DNA of 64,000 nt, taken from Artemia franciscana (Eukaryota; Arthropoda; Branchiopoda; Anostraca; Artemiidae). The DNA lies in contig NC_088879.1 of NCBI RefSeq assembly GCF_032884065.1, positions 23,298,038 through 23,362,037 of the forward strand. Direction: 5' to 3'. Both the position numbers and the translations under genes were made by a program. This document shows, one piece after another, positions 44,536-55,644 of the stretch. Numbering within the stretch: the stretch's first letter is position 1; every line of letters begins with the position of its first letter. Below the pieces are notes generated by a model. The model saw only the letters and a list, made by a program, of their open reading frames with translations, did not search any database and had not been told where the DNA came from.

Positions 44536-45879
44536 CTCAGATATCGTTTGAAGCAGTGGGGTTTAATTGATGCTTCTCTTGCGAGTCAATTATCTCATGT
44601 TTGACGCTTGATTTTCGTAGTTTTAAGAGTTTTTCATAGTTCAGCGTTCGCAGTGCTTTTATTGCTAGTAAAATGAGAAACACGAGAAATATTGTTATTA
44701 TAATATGGTACCAGAAATTCGGTTGAAATAATCCATACTGACTTTCCACATATTTCAATCTTTGCTCCTCATTAGTGAAGACTGGCATTATTAAGTTAAT
44801 TCATCCTTTATCTTTTTCAATTGCTTTGTTCCTTTAAGCCTCTCGATTTCTGGCTAGATGCAGGACTTCGTTTTCGAACGTCCTGTAAGAGCAGTTCAGT
44901 TCGATAACTGGGGTTGATTTTCCCGGTAATATTGTAGCAGGATTGGGTTCCTACTGTCTCTTTGGGCACAGTAAATAACCATCATTTCGTAGATTGATAA
45001 ATATTTCTCTTTTTGCTTTCTATTAGAGCTTCACATGAGTTAGGAACATTTTGTTGCTGTGATTCTTTCAAAAAAAGAGCCAACATACACGATCATGTTC
45101 TTACGTTATAGATGGGTAACGTTAGTTGGCCAACTAAGCTTTTAATATGACGCATCTTTTAAATTCCTTGACGTTTGCTAGTGCATATTTTCTTCTGTCC
45201 TGATCAATGAGCAATTAGTCTGCTTCTAGCACGATGCTCATGATGGATTTAGTTTCCTTCAGGTTAACGGCAAAGGTAGATATTTTATATCAATCTTTTA
45301 TGGACTGTTGATTGATTAGTTGAATCTTTACTACTGCCAAAAGTTGTTCATTAATTTTTGTTATATTTACCTTCAGTTTGGTGTAATAGAAAAATAAGTT
45401 TGTTTGTTTTGGTTCTACTGGCAAATGGATACCAAATGTTATGTGGGTTTTTATTTTATAATATTTTTCAAGCTTGTGGGGTCTACTAAGTCTTCTGATA
45501 GGGTTCCACCCGTTAAGGCAAACAGTGCGAACTCGAATTTACTGACATCAGTAGCCAGATTTAATATTGACATTGTCAATATATAAATTAAAAACATCGT
45601 CAAGCTGGAATCAGATATTATGTCAATATATTGATTGAAAACATCGTCAAGCTTGAATCAGATATTACTCAATCTACTACTTTTGTCAAATAATTCAATG
45701 TGTTGACGGTTTTTGAATTTTTTTTGGGGGGGAATCATTTCATTTTTGTCTTTTCAATAGTTGGCTATACTGGTTTGTATTTTTTGTACATTTAGCGTGG
45801 TATTCATGACTGTATTCAGTTTTCAGATTTTCTCTTCGTAAATTTGAATCTTTTTCAGTTGACAAACTGAATAGGGTGG
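44536..45879. repeat. Tandem duplication unit 2
   Basis: Second copy of the ~1.35-kb segment. It is contiguous on its right side with the N-terminal part of the Env-like pseudogene, so this is the original location. Confidence 0.93.
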
Positions 45880-46310
45880 TCGCAAGTTCGCCAATAATGG
45901 GAACCACTTATTCGGACAATTTTCATCGTCATCCATGCATTCTGTGTTACCATAGGCAGTATCAACGATAGTAACTTATACAATGAATCGTATTCTTCCT
46001 ATCGTTCTTGAGGTTGTCCTTACACATCAAGTGGATTCTGTTGGTTGTCTTATTGTATTTAGGTCCTTGTAGTGATCTTCATTTGGTTTTAGCTTGTCAG
46101 GAATGGTTATTGTCATAGTATCTGAAATTGAAGTATCCAATTCCATCGACTGAGGGTGAATATGTAGTATAGTTGTAGGGATGATATCTTCTACATCTAT
46201 TGAGGTGGTATATTTAGTTTCGGCTGTAGAGTCATCTTCGTTTAGAGTGCGGAATTCCCTGAGGATAGGTGTGGTTGAATATTTCCTTGCAATGCATTTT
46301 TTCGAAGACG
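44537..46310 (-). pseudogene. Envelope/fusion-glycoprotein-like pseudogene (baculovirus F / errantivirus Env type)
   Basis: Minus strand. A hydrophilic, Thr/Asp-rich open stretch lies at about 46310-46050. A fusion-peptide-like IIGELATTLFSLSTEKD follows near 45900-45845, then LTGGTLSEDLVD near 45500, a Cys-bearing ectodomain remnant, a single membrane segment near 44690 and a Lys/Arg-rich cytoplasmic tail. The last 83 codons (44788-44537) are open. The order of IG-LF motif, heptad-like region, Cys pair and C-terminal anchor is that of F-type envelope proteins of baculoviruses and of Env-bearing Ty3/gypsy elements, which mediate membrane fusion. Several stops and frameshifts make it inactive. 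No gag-pol of the same orientation adjoins it. Confidence 0.45.
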
Positions 46311-46917
46311 CTTATGCTTTGCTAGTGGTTGTTCCTATATAATTGTTGATGGTAACATTGAGTTATTTTTGTGTTATTTTTCTCTACATCCATTGTTGCG
46401 GTATTTTTTTTTTATAGAAATATCGGCATTTGAATTTGTGTATGGGTCTACTCACAGAATTATTAGAATTTGTTTTTATTTTAATGCCTTCGGTACCCGT
46501 TCCTTATTTCTGGTATTTTATTCCTCCATTTTACAATATTTTATTCGATTTGAGTTGGTTGAGTTTCAGGTAGCATGGTTTCTGATGTGGCTTGGGTACT
46601 ATTTTCGTTAGACTTGACCTGGGTCGGCATGATTTGCTTTCGCAATCAACAGTTTGCAGCACATGAAACACTTTGGTTTCAGATTTGCTTTTGGCCTTAT
46701 TCATAACCTTCTTAATGTCTTCATTTGTTGATTTTTCATTAATAAAACAATAAACCTAAATTGAACTTTAGAGCGTGCAGTTTTCTGGAAGGCCTCGTGG
46801 TGAGGCGATGGCTAATGAAACCAGCAGTTCCTGAACTGTAAGGACGCCAAAGGCAAATCAATAAGCACATGGACAAATATTGTCTTGCACTATGCTTTTA
46901 GACACCTCACCAGTCTA
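45880..46917. other. Upstream side of the Env-like relic and unassigned DNA
   Basis: Besides the hydrophilic stretch included in the Env-like call, 46311-46917 shows no recognisable gene. An AATAAAACAATAAACC stretch near 46742 is on the plus strand only. Confidence 0.35.
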
Positions 46918-47315
46918 TTAATTTTGAAACAGCCATTTATCCTTGACTTCTACTGCCATTTCAACTTGATTAAGAATCAAATACATAACGATGCCCAAGA
47001 GAGCCATCACGAACGTGGCAAACTTTTCACCGTAGCAGTACGCAATAAAGCAGCAAGCACTGCCAACGATGATCAATAATAAGCAAATTAAAATAAGCGT
47101 AATTGAGAAGCGAGTTTTAAATACCCGCACAACTGAACGATCGAGACCTCGCTGCTGCTTACCACACAGTAAATGGGAATACACGCTAGACTTGGAAGCA
47201 TGAGAGATATCATGAGCTGAAAGGACGAGAAACTCGCCACTTTTGTCTGTATCCACCAGAACATTGGCAAGATTATAATGAACGTTTTCTCGACTATAGC
47301 CTTCTTTTAATCTAA
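46918..47315 (-). CDS. Two-transmembrane C-terminal exon, unknown protein
   Basis: Minus strand, ~132 codons ending TAA at 46918. It contains YSRENVHYNLANVLVDTDKS, FLVLSAHDISHASK, then two hydrophobic segments (ITLILICLLLIIVGSACCF and FVMALLGIVMYLIL) and an acidic/Lys tail. Composition and lack of stops suggest a real host coding exon, not a transposon. Its left border in the reading direction (47315/47316) is preceded by TTACTAATTTCAG, an acceptor-like sequence, but those bases belong to the LINE endonuclease next to it and the frame stays open across the join. I do not recognise the family. No polyadenylation signal is obvious just after the stop. Confidence 0.4.
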
Positions 47316-47317
47316 CT

Positions 47318-47922
47318 GAAATTAGTAAAGACAAGAGATTAGAAGCCTGCCTAGATGACGATTTCGCAAGGTCAAGGTTAAAGTCACCCATCAGTATAAC
47401 TTCATATTTTTCAGCAACAACTTTCCTAACAACATCTTCTAATGTATCAAGAAATTCAGTCGCAGATCTGCTTGGAGAACGATATACTTCGCCAATTATT
47501 ACCCTTTCCTTAGTGTTAATTGGGATTTCAATAAAAAGTGACTCAAATATTTTTTCATTATTTATGCATAAATCATGTCTTAGTACAGCCTAATAATTAT
47601 TTTGGATGTAAAATCCGAGCCCACCTTTTTTGCCCATCTTACGGTTAAGAAAAATCGACGTATAACCGGGAATATCCAAAAGTACCTGATTATTCTCATT
47701 CAAAAATGTCTCACAGAGGCCGATAATTGCTGGGCACAAATCCCTACATAATAATTGTATATCGTCGAAAAAGGAATTTAAGCCCTGAACGTTAAGATGT
47801 ACAGCCGGAAAAACATCACCCCACCGAGTATTAGAGCCCCAAAATCTCAGCTCTTCCACAAACACGCTATCAATAATATTCTCAAAAATGTTCATCAAAA
47901 CTCGTATTGTGGGCTTTACCAA
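47318..47922 (-). pseudogene. LINE endonuclease domain (AP-type), truncated
   Basis: Minus strand: VHLNVQGLNSFFDDI (substrate-binding Asn), IIGLCETFLNENNQ (metal-binding Glu), KKGGLGFYIQNN, an in-frame TAG near 47590, then VIIGEVYRSPSR and MGDFNLDLAK (catalytic Asp-Asn). The sequence stops at LLSLLIS, before the final SDH motif and the entire RT. It forms the 5' half of ORF2 of a LINE whose 3' half is missing, replaced by the two-transmembrane exon. Confidence 0.85.
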
Positions 47923-48354
47923 CCGGATTATTTATAATTTCATTAAAATTAACTCTCTTAAATTCATTATCATTTAATCTCCCTAATGTTATGTTGGCGT
48001 TAATCCCCAACGGAGAGTCAAAATTAACCATAAATACTTACCGAAACAGTTGACCAAGAGTCATGCTGTAGTCGCGTGAACACCAGTGACGTTAACTGCT
48101 CAACATTCCCAACTAAAAAGGCTAAGACATGAACTTAATTATTTTGATTTGCAAAAAAAAAAAATGACAACTAAAATAGCACAAGAAGGTGTAAATACTG
48201 AGGGAAAAGAAAGAAAAATAAAAGGGAAAAATACAATAAGACAAACAACAATAAAGAACAGCACATTTTTTTAATATATAATATATAGAGTGGAAGCGAG
48301 CAATCGCTAATGATCATGCGTCAGAATCAAAATCAGTATTGGCCAAGGGGAAAA
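47923..48354 (-). other. Spacer between LINE ORF1 and ORF2
   Basis: Presumed inter-ORF sequence of the same LINE, with no motif of note. An A-rich tract occurs at 48154-48164. Confidence 0.4.
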
Positions 48355-48954
48355 CTAGGGTAAACGGGTCGTAGCATGCGTCATCAACCTTGATCCAGTT
48401 GGAACTAGGAGACTTAAGGATTCTAGCCATAATCTAGTCCCCTTTTGAAACACCTTAGTGTGAAACCCTTTATCAGAGGCAACTTTACAATTTGTCAAAT
48501 TATAAGCCGTACTCAGAAGCTCTTTCTGACGTTTAGCCAATTCGAACGGAAGGTCAACACTGACGCTTTTCCCCGTATTTCTTAGATTACCAGCACTAGC
48601 CATAATATTATCCTTATCCCGAAGATTTAAAACAGATTCATGAATAGGGTCCGATGCCGGGCGCGAGTTTTGTCTGATGGGACGTTTAGCCTTACTTCTA
48701 AGTCTATAGATGGCCGTAAACTTAATATCCCTGTAGTTCCGTATCGACATTTCTGATAAAAAATCATTAACAGTTTCTTCAATGTTTTCATTTTCCTTGT
48801 TGGGTATTCCATGGATAAGAAGATTCTTGCGTTTAGCGTACAATTCGGCTCTTAAACACTGATCTTTAACTGCGACAAGTGCAGATTTCAAGCCAGTGTT
48901 TTCTTTTTTTAACGCTGCAATCTCCCTACGAATATTTTCAATCAGTTGCTTCAA
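48355..48954 (-). CDS. LINE ORF1-like protein (coiled coil + RRM-like)
   Basis: Minus strand, 199 codons open. It starts with a Leu/Lys/Glu heptad region (IRREIAALKKENTGLKSAL), followed by KRKNLLIHGIPNKENEN, IKFTAIYRLRS and a C-terminal VDLPFELAKRQKELL block. This resembles the L1/Transposase_22-like ORF1 proteins found with many invertebrate LINEs, which trimerise by the coiled coil and bind RNA with the RRM. The stop falls ~430 bp before the endonuclease frame. The frame may extend upstream of the ATG used here. Intact but paired with a broken ORF2. Confidence 0.7.
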   Translation of the reverse strand: MKQLIENIRREIAALKKENTGLKSALVAVKDQCLRAELYAKRKNLLIHGIPNKENENIEETVNDFLSEMSIRNYRDIKFTAIYRLRSKAKRPIRQNSRPASDPIHESVLNLRDKDNIMASAGNLRNTGKSVSVDLPFELAKRQKELLSTAYNLTNCKVASDKGFHTKVFQKGTRLWLESLSLLVPTGSRLMTHATTRLP

Positions 48955-49080
48955 GTCGTCAATACGCTCATCGTTATATTTTTTCGAGACAGAAATCGAT
49001 AATTATATTATATCGGTGATTAATTTATTGCTAAATATACGGTACGCTCGCTTCTTTCCTGTGAGTTAAATGTAGCCCTG
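48955..49080. other. Border between LINE 5' region and integrase fragment
   Basis: Short AT-rich stretch; no clear terminal repeat. Confidence 0.3.
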
Positions 49081-49082
49081 CT

Positions 49083-49905
49083 ATATTTAACTCACCTTGG
49101 CCAAAAGCAACTCGAGTGTGGGAGCGATTACATATTGATTTTGCTGGTCCGTTTTATGTGAAAATTTTCATGATTGTCACGGACACATTTTCGAAATGGA
49201 TCGAGGTAGTACTTATGAATTCAATGTCTAGGACCTGGAGTATTTAAGCGTTATGTTCCATTTTTTCACGTTAAGGTTTTCTGGTTACACTGATATCAGA
49301 TAACCAGACACGTTTTACAAGCACTGAGTTTACCGAGTTCGTGCGTAAGAATGGGATACAGCTTCTACACTCACCGCCATACCATCAAAATTCAAACGGC
49401 GTGGCAGAACGCACAGTACGCACGTTTAAAGAGCAAATAATTAAATGCAGTAGTTCAAAAAAAACCTTTGAATGTGTTCCTTGCAAATTTTCTTTTCCAT
49501 AATCGTTGCAGAACGCGCAGTACGCACGTTTAAAGAGCAAATAAAAAAATTCAGTAGTTCAAAAGAACCTTTGAATGTGTTCCTTACAAATTTTCTTTTC
49601 CATAATCGTTGTACTCCCCATTCTGTTACGGGTATATCCCCAGCACGGTTATTTCTCGGAAGAGAGCTGAGAAATAGGCTGGATCTACTGAAGCCTAAAT
49701 CGGTTACCGATCACAAAAAAAAGCAAACCAAATGTAGGGCCGCGAAAATATGATGTAGGAGACGCAGTTCTGGTTCGGGACTATGCAAATCTTGATCGCC
49801 CAGTTTGGGTTCAAGGTGTTATTTTGAAGTGTGTCACATCTTTTATTTATCTTGTGAAAGTTAATGACTATATTTGGAAGCGCCATATTGATCAAAAACC
49901 CGCCA
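49083..49905 (+). pseudogene. Ty3/gypsy-type integrase fragment
   Basis: Readable in several frames. WERLHIDFAGPF and TDTFSKWIEV (first Asp region) come first, then LISDNQTRFTSTEF (second Asp), SPPYHQNSNGVAERTVRTFK (Glu). After a 104-bp tandem duplication come CTPHSVTGISPARLFLGREL and a C-terminal YDVGDAVLVRDYANL with RPVWVQGVI. Integrase inserts the cDNA of LTR retrotransposons. No LTR, primer-binding site or other pol domain is visible on either side, so this is an isolated remnant. Confidence 0.85.
49404..49609 (+). repeat. 104-bp tandem duplication in integrase fragment
   Basis: The block starting GCAGAACGCACAGTACGCAC (49404) recurs at 49508 with a few changes. Both copies end ATAATCGTTG. 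The second copy leads into the correct downstream sequence. Confidence 0.92.
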
Positions 49906-50100
49906 TATTGATCAAGGCTCGCGGCAGGCTTCTATATATGGATTCTCATTGTCCCTGGTGTTCTAACCGCAGACAGTTTGCTGTCTTTTCATATTGCAGT
50001 TTATTCAAAGATATTTGATTATTAAAGCAAGTCCAATTTCTAACAATGATATCTACTAAGCTTCAAATTTTTGGTTTTCTTTTTTAAGGTTTTGGAATTC
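49906..50100 (-). repeat. Copy of the 26-27-kb repeat unit, inverted
   Basis: Reverse complement of the last unit near 27060-27225: shared CTGTCTGCGGTTAGAA, GAGAATCCATATATAGAAGC and GGACTTGCTTTAATAATC-like blocks. A duplicated GCCATATTGATCAA (near 49883 and 49902) sits at its edge. Confidence 0.7.
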
Positions 50101-50121
50101 TCGTAATCCCTGGTTTTTTAT

Positions 50122-51305
50122 TTATTTATTTTTTTTTTTATTCTTTTTCTTTCTTTTTAGACGTTTACCTTTTTTAGTTTTTTGTTCTTTTTTATTTTCT
50201 TTTTCTTCTTTATTTCTTAGCTTTTTTTTCTGCAGCGTGTCCCAGCAACACGTGGGGAGAGTGCTAATTTTTAACTGCGTAAAACTTGCGGATGTACAAC
50301 TGGTAATTTCTCTGGCATACTCTGGTAATTCCTTGACACGCATTCTTTTTTTACTTTCTCTTTCAGCCACAAGCCTGGTGTTGCATTGCTCTTATAATAC
50401 ATCAACACGAGCCGCAAGCCTAATCCCCCCCCCTAAAGCAACAAATATGCAAGGTGTCAATTTTTAAGTGCGTGAAACTTAAGGATATACAACATTCTTC
50501 GCAGTCCCATTGTCTGTGCATATAAATAGATTGTCCGGTTTACCGACTCTTGATGATACAACATATAACAGTCCATGGGAAAAACAATCCGTATTAATAT
50601 CTATACTGCATTTTTCTAATGATTGCCCTTGAGCTTTGTTAATAGTGATTGCAAATGCTAATCGAATCGGGAATTGCAATCTTTTAAATTGAAAAGGCAA
50701 ATCCGTTGGAATCATGGGAATGCGAGGATTAAGAACAGCCTCACCCTCGGAAGGCCTTGTCAAGATTGTTGCTTCTATTACATTTTTCTTTGTTTTTTTA
50801 CGGCAAGTCGGGTGCCGTTGCAAAGCTTTTGAGGGTTATTATTTCGCAACATGATTATTGTAACGCCTTTTTTTAGTTGTAGCACTCACTTGTGGTGGAA
50901 ACCGTGAGAGATCCAGCAGATTTTAAAATTATGATAGTTAACCGCTTCATTTGATTCCAGAACTGTGTCGATTGAAGCATTCATTTCGTCCGCAGGTGTC
51001 GATCTAGGACACGGCTTCGTTGACGTAAAGCCGCAAGCCTGTTTTTGCGTTGCTCTGTTGATTCCTCGACACGCCTTCTTTTTTTTACTATCTCTGTCAG
51101 CCGCAAGTCTGGTTTTGCGTTGCTCTGGTGGTTCCTCGACACGCCTTCGTTGACGTAAATCGGAAATTACTAATCTGGCCCTTTCTCTTTTAGCCGCAAG
51201 CCTGGTTTTTCGTTGCTCTGGTGTTTCCTCCTGGTGTTCCCTTTTTGATGATATTATTAGATACTTTCTCTTTGACATTAGTGATACTTTCTCTGTGAGC
51301 CACAA
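50122..51305 (-). mobile_element. Deletion-derivative Helitron D
   Basis: Minus strand: an N-terminal RepHel-like stretch (51305-50886) with EETPEQRKTRLAAKRER-type repeats is joined near STPADEMNASIDTVLESNEA to helicase C-terminal sequence. It continues in frame-shifted pieces (VLQLKKGVTIIMLRN) and an open 114-codon block (50823-50479) ending at the [14 protein letters not shown] region. Another basic repeat piece (ERESKKRMRVKELPE) and an A-rich tract follow to about 50122. The Rep domain and most of the helicase are deleted. 5' and 3' termini are not clear. Confidence 0.7.
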
Positions 51306-51379
51306 TATAAGTGGTACTTTTTCTCGGAGCCGTAAATATTTATATTGAATAAGACGTCATGTATTAAAATGAAAGCTTT

Positions 51380-51740
<361 letters not shown>

Positions 51741-51779
51741 ACGTTATATTGTAACAGATAACAGATGCCTTTTATTTTG

Positions 51780-52290
51780 TTAAGTTTTCTGTTTTTATTT
51801 TTTTTTTTTTTAGTTTTTTTTATTCTAGTTTTTAGTTTTTTTTTTTTAGTTTTCTTTTTATTTAGTTTTTTTTTAGTTTTTCCTTTTCTTAGTTTTTTTC
51901 TTTTTTGTTTTTTAGTTTTTTTCTTTTTTTAGTTTTTTTTCTTTTTTTTTTTTTAGTTTTTCCTTTTTTAAATTTTTTCTTTTTTGTTTTTTAAGTTTTT
52001 TTTTATTTTTTTTATTTTTTTTTGTTTTACCTTTCTGAGTCTTTTTTTTTAGTTTTTTCTTCATATTTTAGTTATCTTTTACTTTTTTCTTTTCTAGGTT
52101 TTTTCTCCTTTTTTGGTTTTTCCTTTTTTTTTAGTTTTCTTTTTTAGTTTTTTTTTCTTTTTTAGTTTTTACTTTTTTTATTTATTTTTTTTTACCTTTC
52201 TTTCGTTTTTTTAGTTTTTTTCTCTTTTTTAGTTTTTTTTTGTTTTAGTTTTTTTCTGTTTTAGTTTTTTCTTTGTTATATTTTTTAGTC
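51780..52290. repeat. T-rich TTTTTAG low-complexity tract
   Basis: Variants of TTAGTTTTTTTCTTTTTT over ~500 bp. This is the complement of the A-rich tracts in the Helitrons, so it is probably part of a minus-oriented Helitron such as D. Confidence 0.85.
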
Positions 52291-52302
52291 TCTGTTTTAG
52301 TC

Positions 52303-53952
52303 TTGTTTCATCTTTTTGGGTTACTACTGATAAATTTTAGGGAATAATATACATCAATCAAGAGCATTAATGTTAAAATCTTCGGTTATAAAGAACTGCT
52401 TTCTCATGGGTCTAATTGGTACCTCAAAAAGTCAGACTTTAATCAAATTTGTCACATCTGAATCATCACCCGCAACTTTTAACAAAGCCTTTTGATCAGA
52501 TTGGTTAAAATTCAAGAATTGATTTAATAGTGGTTTTTTTTCTGAAATTAATTTTTTTTTGAAAACTTATTTTACCGTCGAAAGAAGAAAAAATAATAGG
52601 CCTAAAAGATAAATATCAATCTTACACAATTGTCATTTTGTTACAAAATTGTCATTTTGTCAAATTCCGGGATTTATCGGAATTTGAACGAGGCCGCTAC
52701 AACATGTCCTACTGTCACTGGGCAGTGTATATTGGGCCAATCAATGGTCATGTTGCCGATAGACCGAGAGTTCTTCACACCAACAACAATGCTGCCAATA
52801 CCGGGGACATGATAACTTTCAACCATCTTTTTGTGCATATGCATGGCCCAGATGACCATGACAGCTCACGATCAATTTGGTTTAAATCTGGATTTCCCAA
52901 TTCCTTTGGCATTTTGGAGGTGAAATTGAAGTAAGCATTAAATGGAGAATAAATAATCAACTAACTACCGGATATGTTCCGAGACCTAGATTAGGAGTGC
53001 TCCTTGCTGCCATTCTTGCTTCGTTTAGGGTTACCCCACGGCCAGAATTTTCAAAGTACGATGTCTTTCATACAAATTGTGAACACTTCGGAAAATGGTG
53101 CTTTCATGGGGAAAAGCAAAGTCTCCAAACATCCCCTCACAATTTGCTAATAACATTGTTGAAAGGTGTCAGAAATAGTATTCTGCAGTGGAGGGAGTAA
53201 AACAGCTAATTGACCAGCTTGCCTTATGATGACTGTACCTGTGTCGAAAAATATTAGCTTTATAACTGAGAAAACTGTAGTGAGTTCAAGTATATTTTAG
53301 TGAATTATTTGTTTTTACATTGGTTGTTAACCTGTTCCTTTTAATTGTTGCTTGTTTCCATTTGAACAACTTCAAAAAACTAAAGTGGGAGGAGAGTAGG
53401 GGCAGCTGGGGTGGAGAGGGAACTAACACAATGTCGACTGGGTAATGGGAATGGTTGCAAAAAAAGTAAAGCTGACATTTGTTATCAAGCGCAATGAAAT
53501 TAAAGAGCTAGTCCAATTATAAAATTTGTAGTATTTTAGCTAAGTTAGGGAGGGGGAAGGGTGAAGGGGTAGAACATCCTTGCATACTTTTTGGTTATAT
53601 TTTTGTAATCATTTGTGAAAATTAGCTATCACATCAGCTTGTAGAACTAGGAAAAGAGTGTTTTAAGAATTCCAACAATCTTATGGCCAAACGGCTTGCT
53701 TTGATTCAGTTGTTAAAAGGAGAGAAGTTCTATAGAAAATTGCAGTTGCTTTGACTCTCTTTATGTTTTCTAACATATGTAAGTAACTTAGCTGCTATAT
53801 CATAAAATATTGACAAAGTCTGACTTTTTGAGATACCGATTAGACCCATGAGAAAGCAGTTCTTTATAACCGAAGATTTTAACATTAATGCTCTTGATTG
53901 ACGTATATTATTCCCTAAAATTTATCAGTAGTAACCCAAAAAGATGAAACAA
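52303..53952 (+). mobile_element. Inverted-repeat element carrying an LRAT-like gene
   Basis: Left arm 52303-52440 and right arm 53815-53952 are reverse complements over ~138 bp with few mismatches (outer ends TTGTTTCATC and GATGAAACAA). Between them lies an LRAT-domain gene remnant and no transposase. Flanking bases show no obvious target-site duplication. It could be a non-autonomous DNA transposon with a captured gene, or a non-mobile inverted duplication around a gene. Size is 1650 bp. Confidence 0.7.
52638..53200 (+). pseudogene. LRAT/HRASLS-like acyltransferase-hydrolase (NlpC/P60 fold), frameshifted
   Basis: Frame 1 (52638-52934) reads FRDLSEFERGRYNM then CHWAVYIGPINGHVA and RPRVLHTNN. 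Frame 2, from about 52916 to 53200, reads GGEIEVSIKWRINNQ, PRPRLGVLLAAI and FHTNCEHFGKWCFHGE. The HW..YIG histidine (codon 52716), the VLH histidine (codon 52776) and the NCEHF cysteine (codon 53078) are the LRAT-family catalytic triad, and all three are kept. Such enzymes transfer or remove acyl chains on phospholipids or retinol. No intron is seen. One frameshift near 52870-52916 breaks the gene unless a short intron or sequencing error removes it. No start ATG fits clearly. Confidence 0.75.
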
Positions 53953-55640
53953 ATTTTTGCAATGAAGTACTTTTTTAAGAATTTGATCAACTCTATTCTA
54001 AAACCATTTAGTCCGTTTTAAATTTTCATGAACATATGCTAACAAACGAAATTTGACATTTTTACCTCTGTATGATTTTGTGCGGATAGAATTAAAACCA
54101 ATAACGAATATTTTATTGAATTTGATCCACTATTAGTTTTACAAAATTAACATACTGATCTTTGACCGGTTCAGATTGAGGTAGCTCCCTTGTCAAAATT
54201 TAATTTGAAATTTATGAGCACTGAAGGCTTGTTAAAAGTATCTTTTCTTCCCCAGGGTTTGGGTTTTACTATGATATTGTTTCTTCTTTTGGTAATTATG
54301 ATAATTGGTTCAGACATGTTGTATGCAAAATTAACAGAGATTACATTAGTCATCCAAAATCATAACGCACTCCTTTCTAAAATTTAATTTTCAGTTGTTT
54401 TTTTAGCATTACAGTAATTTTTGTTATTTTTTTTTAATTTGACGGTTATTAGGAAGTTGTTATTTGACATTTTTCGTCATATTAAAATTGACAGCTATAC
54501 CCTTAAACTTAATATACTAGATAGACTGATTGCCTGTGTTTTTTGTATCGTGTTACGTTCCGAAGATACTCGCATATGTTGCTTCAGTTTCTAATTTGGA
54601 ATATTTATTCTAATCCGCGTCATATTACTGATTCCAATTTTCGAAAGATTGGAAATTGCTGGTTTTTACCTTATTTCAGAAGTCTAAACAAAACAACCTT
54701 GCACAATAACTGATCGACAATAGCGGTAAAAAAGAAGCTTGCATTTTTCGCTCTTTACAACCTACAGATAAATGCCTTCTGGGTAAGCCAACTTATAAAG
54801 AGCTTTCGCACGACAAGATTAGCATAAACCTAAAAAAGGTTAAATTTTAATCCGTGTACTTCGAGATCGGAAAATTTTAAGTGGAGAATTCAAAGATCCT
54901 TTTCCTAACAACGAGCTTGGCAATCTTTAATTTGAATAAATGCCAAGATAGCATGGTATTTTTTAGGAGAAAGAGTATTTTTTTTTTTCAAGAGACAATT
55001 TACACTAACCTGGTCACTGGACTAAGAAAAAAACACGGTTTCTGTTTCCTTTAAAACATCATGTAAAAAAAGTTCGTCCGTCTTGGCCAGCGTTTGTTTT
55101 GCCTAATTTTAACTATGTGATATTCTTAAGAATTAATAAAATTTTAATGTAAGATTACTCGAGAATTATTTCTTAGATGTAATATTATTAAGAATTATTT
55201 TAGAGTGTATTTTCTTGATTGTTTGAATTATGGCTACAAAATGGATTAATTTTTTGTTATCTGAATTAGAGTATATAAGTTCCATTCAATAAACTAAATT
55301 TGGCGGGTGACTATTCATACCTTATTGTAGCCATAATTTAAAGTTGAAGTGTGTATGTTTGTCCCTTTATTTTTAATATGAAGGCACAAGGTAGTATCAG
55401 TGTAATTGTTTTGCATCAATTCAAAACAGAAGTCACCTCTGTTCTTTTTTTAAGGGGGAGGAGGTTGCAGGCCTGTATGTCTCAGCTGTATTCCATGTTT
55501 AGATTCTTATTCCAGTACAATTTTCTGTCTTTACATTCTTAGTGGTAATATGTCCCTCCATTGTTTTTGCAGTGCAAAATAGGTTCATTGTCATATTTCC
55601 TGATTTTCAGATTGGTGTTTTTTTTTTGTGTGTCAAAGAA
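53953..55640. other. No recognised feature
   Basis: There is a short frame with one strong hydrophobic segment at 54190-54387 (LGFTMILFLLLVIMIIG) overlapped by a frame on the other strand. Neither is identified. A poly-T run lies near 54428. Confidence 0.35.
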
Positions 55641-55644
55641 GCTG

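Noticed and set aside
54171..54387. Small membrane protein on either strand
   Set aside because: Two overlapping frames on opposite strands, only one hydrophobic stretch, no start context or family pattern.
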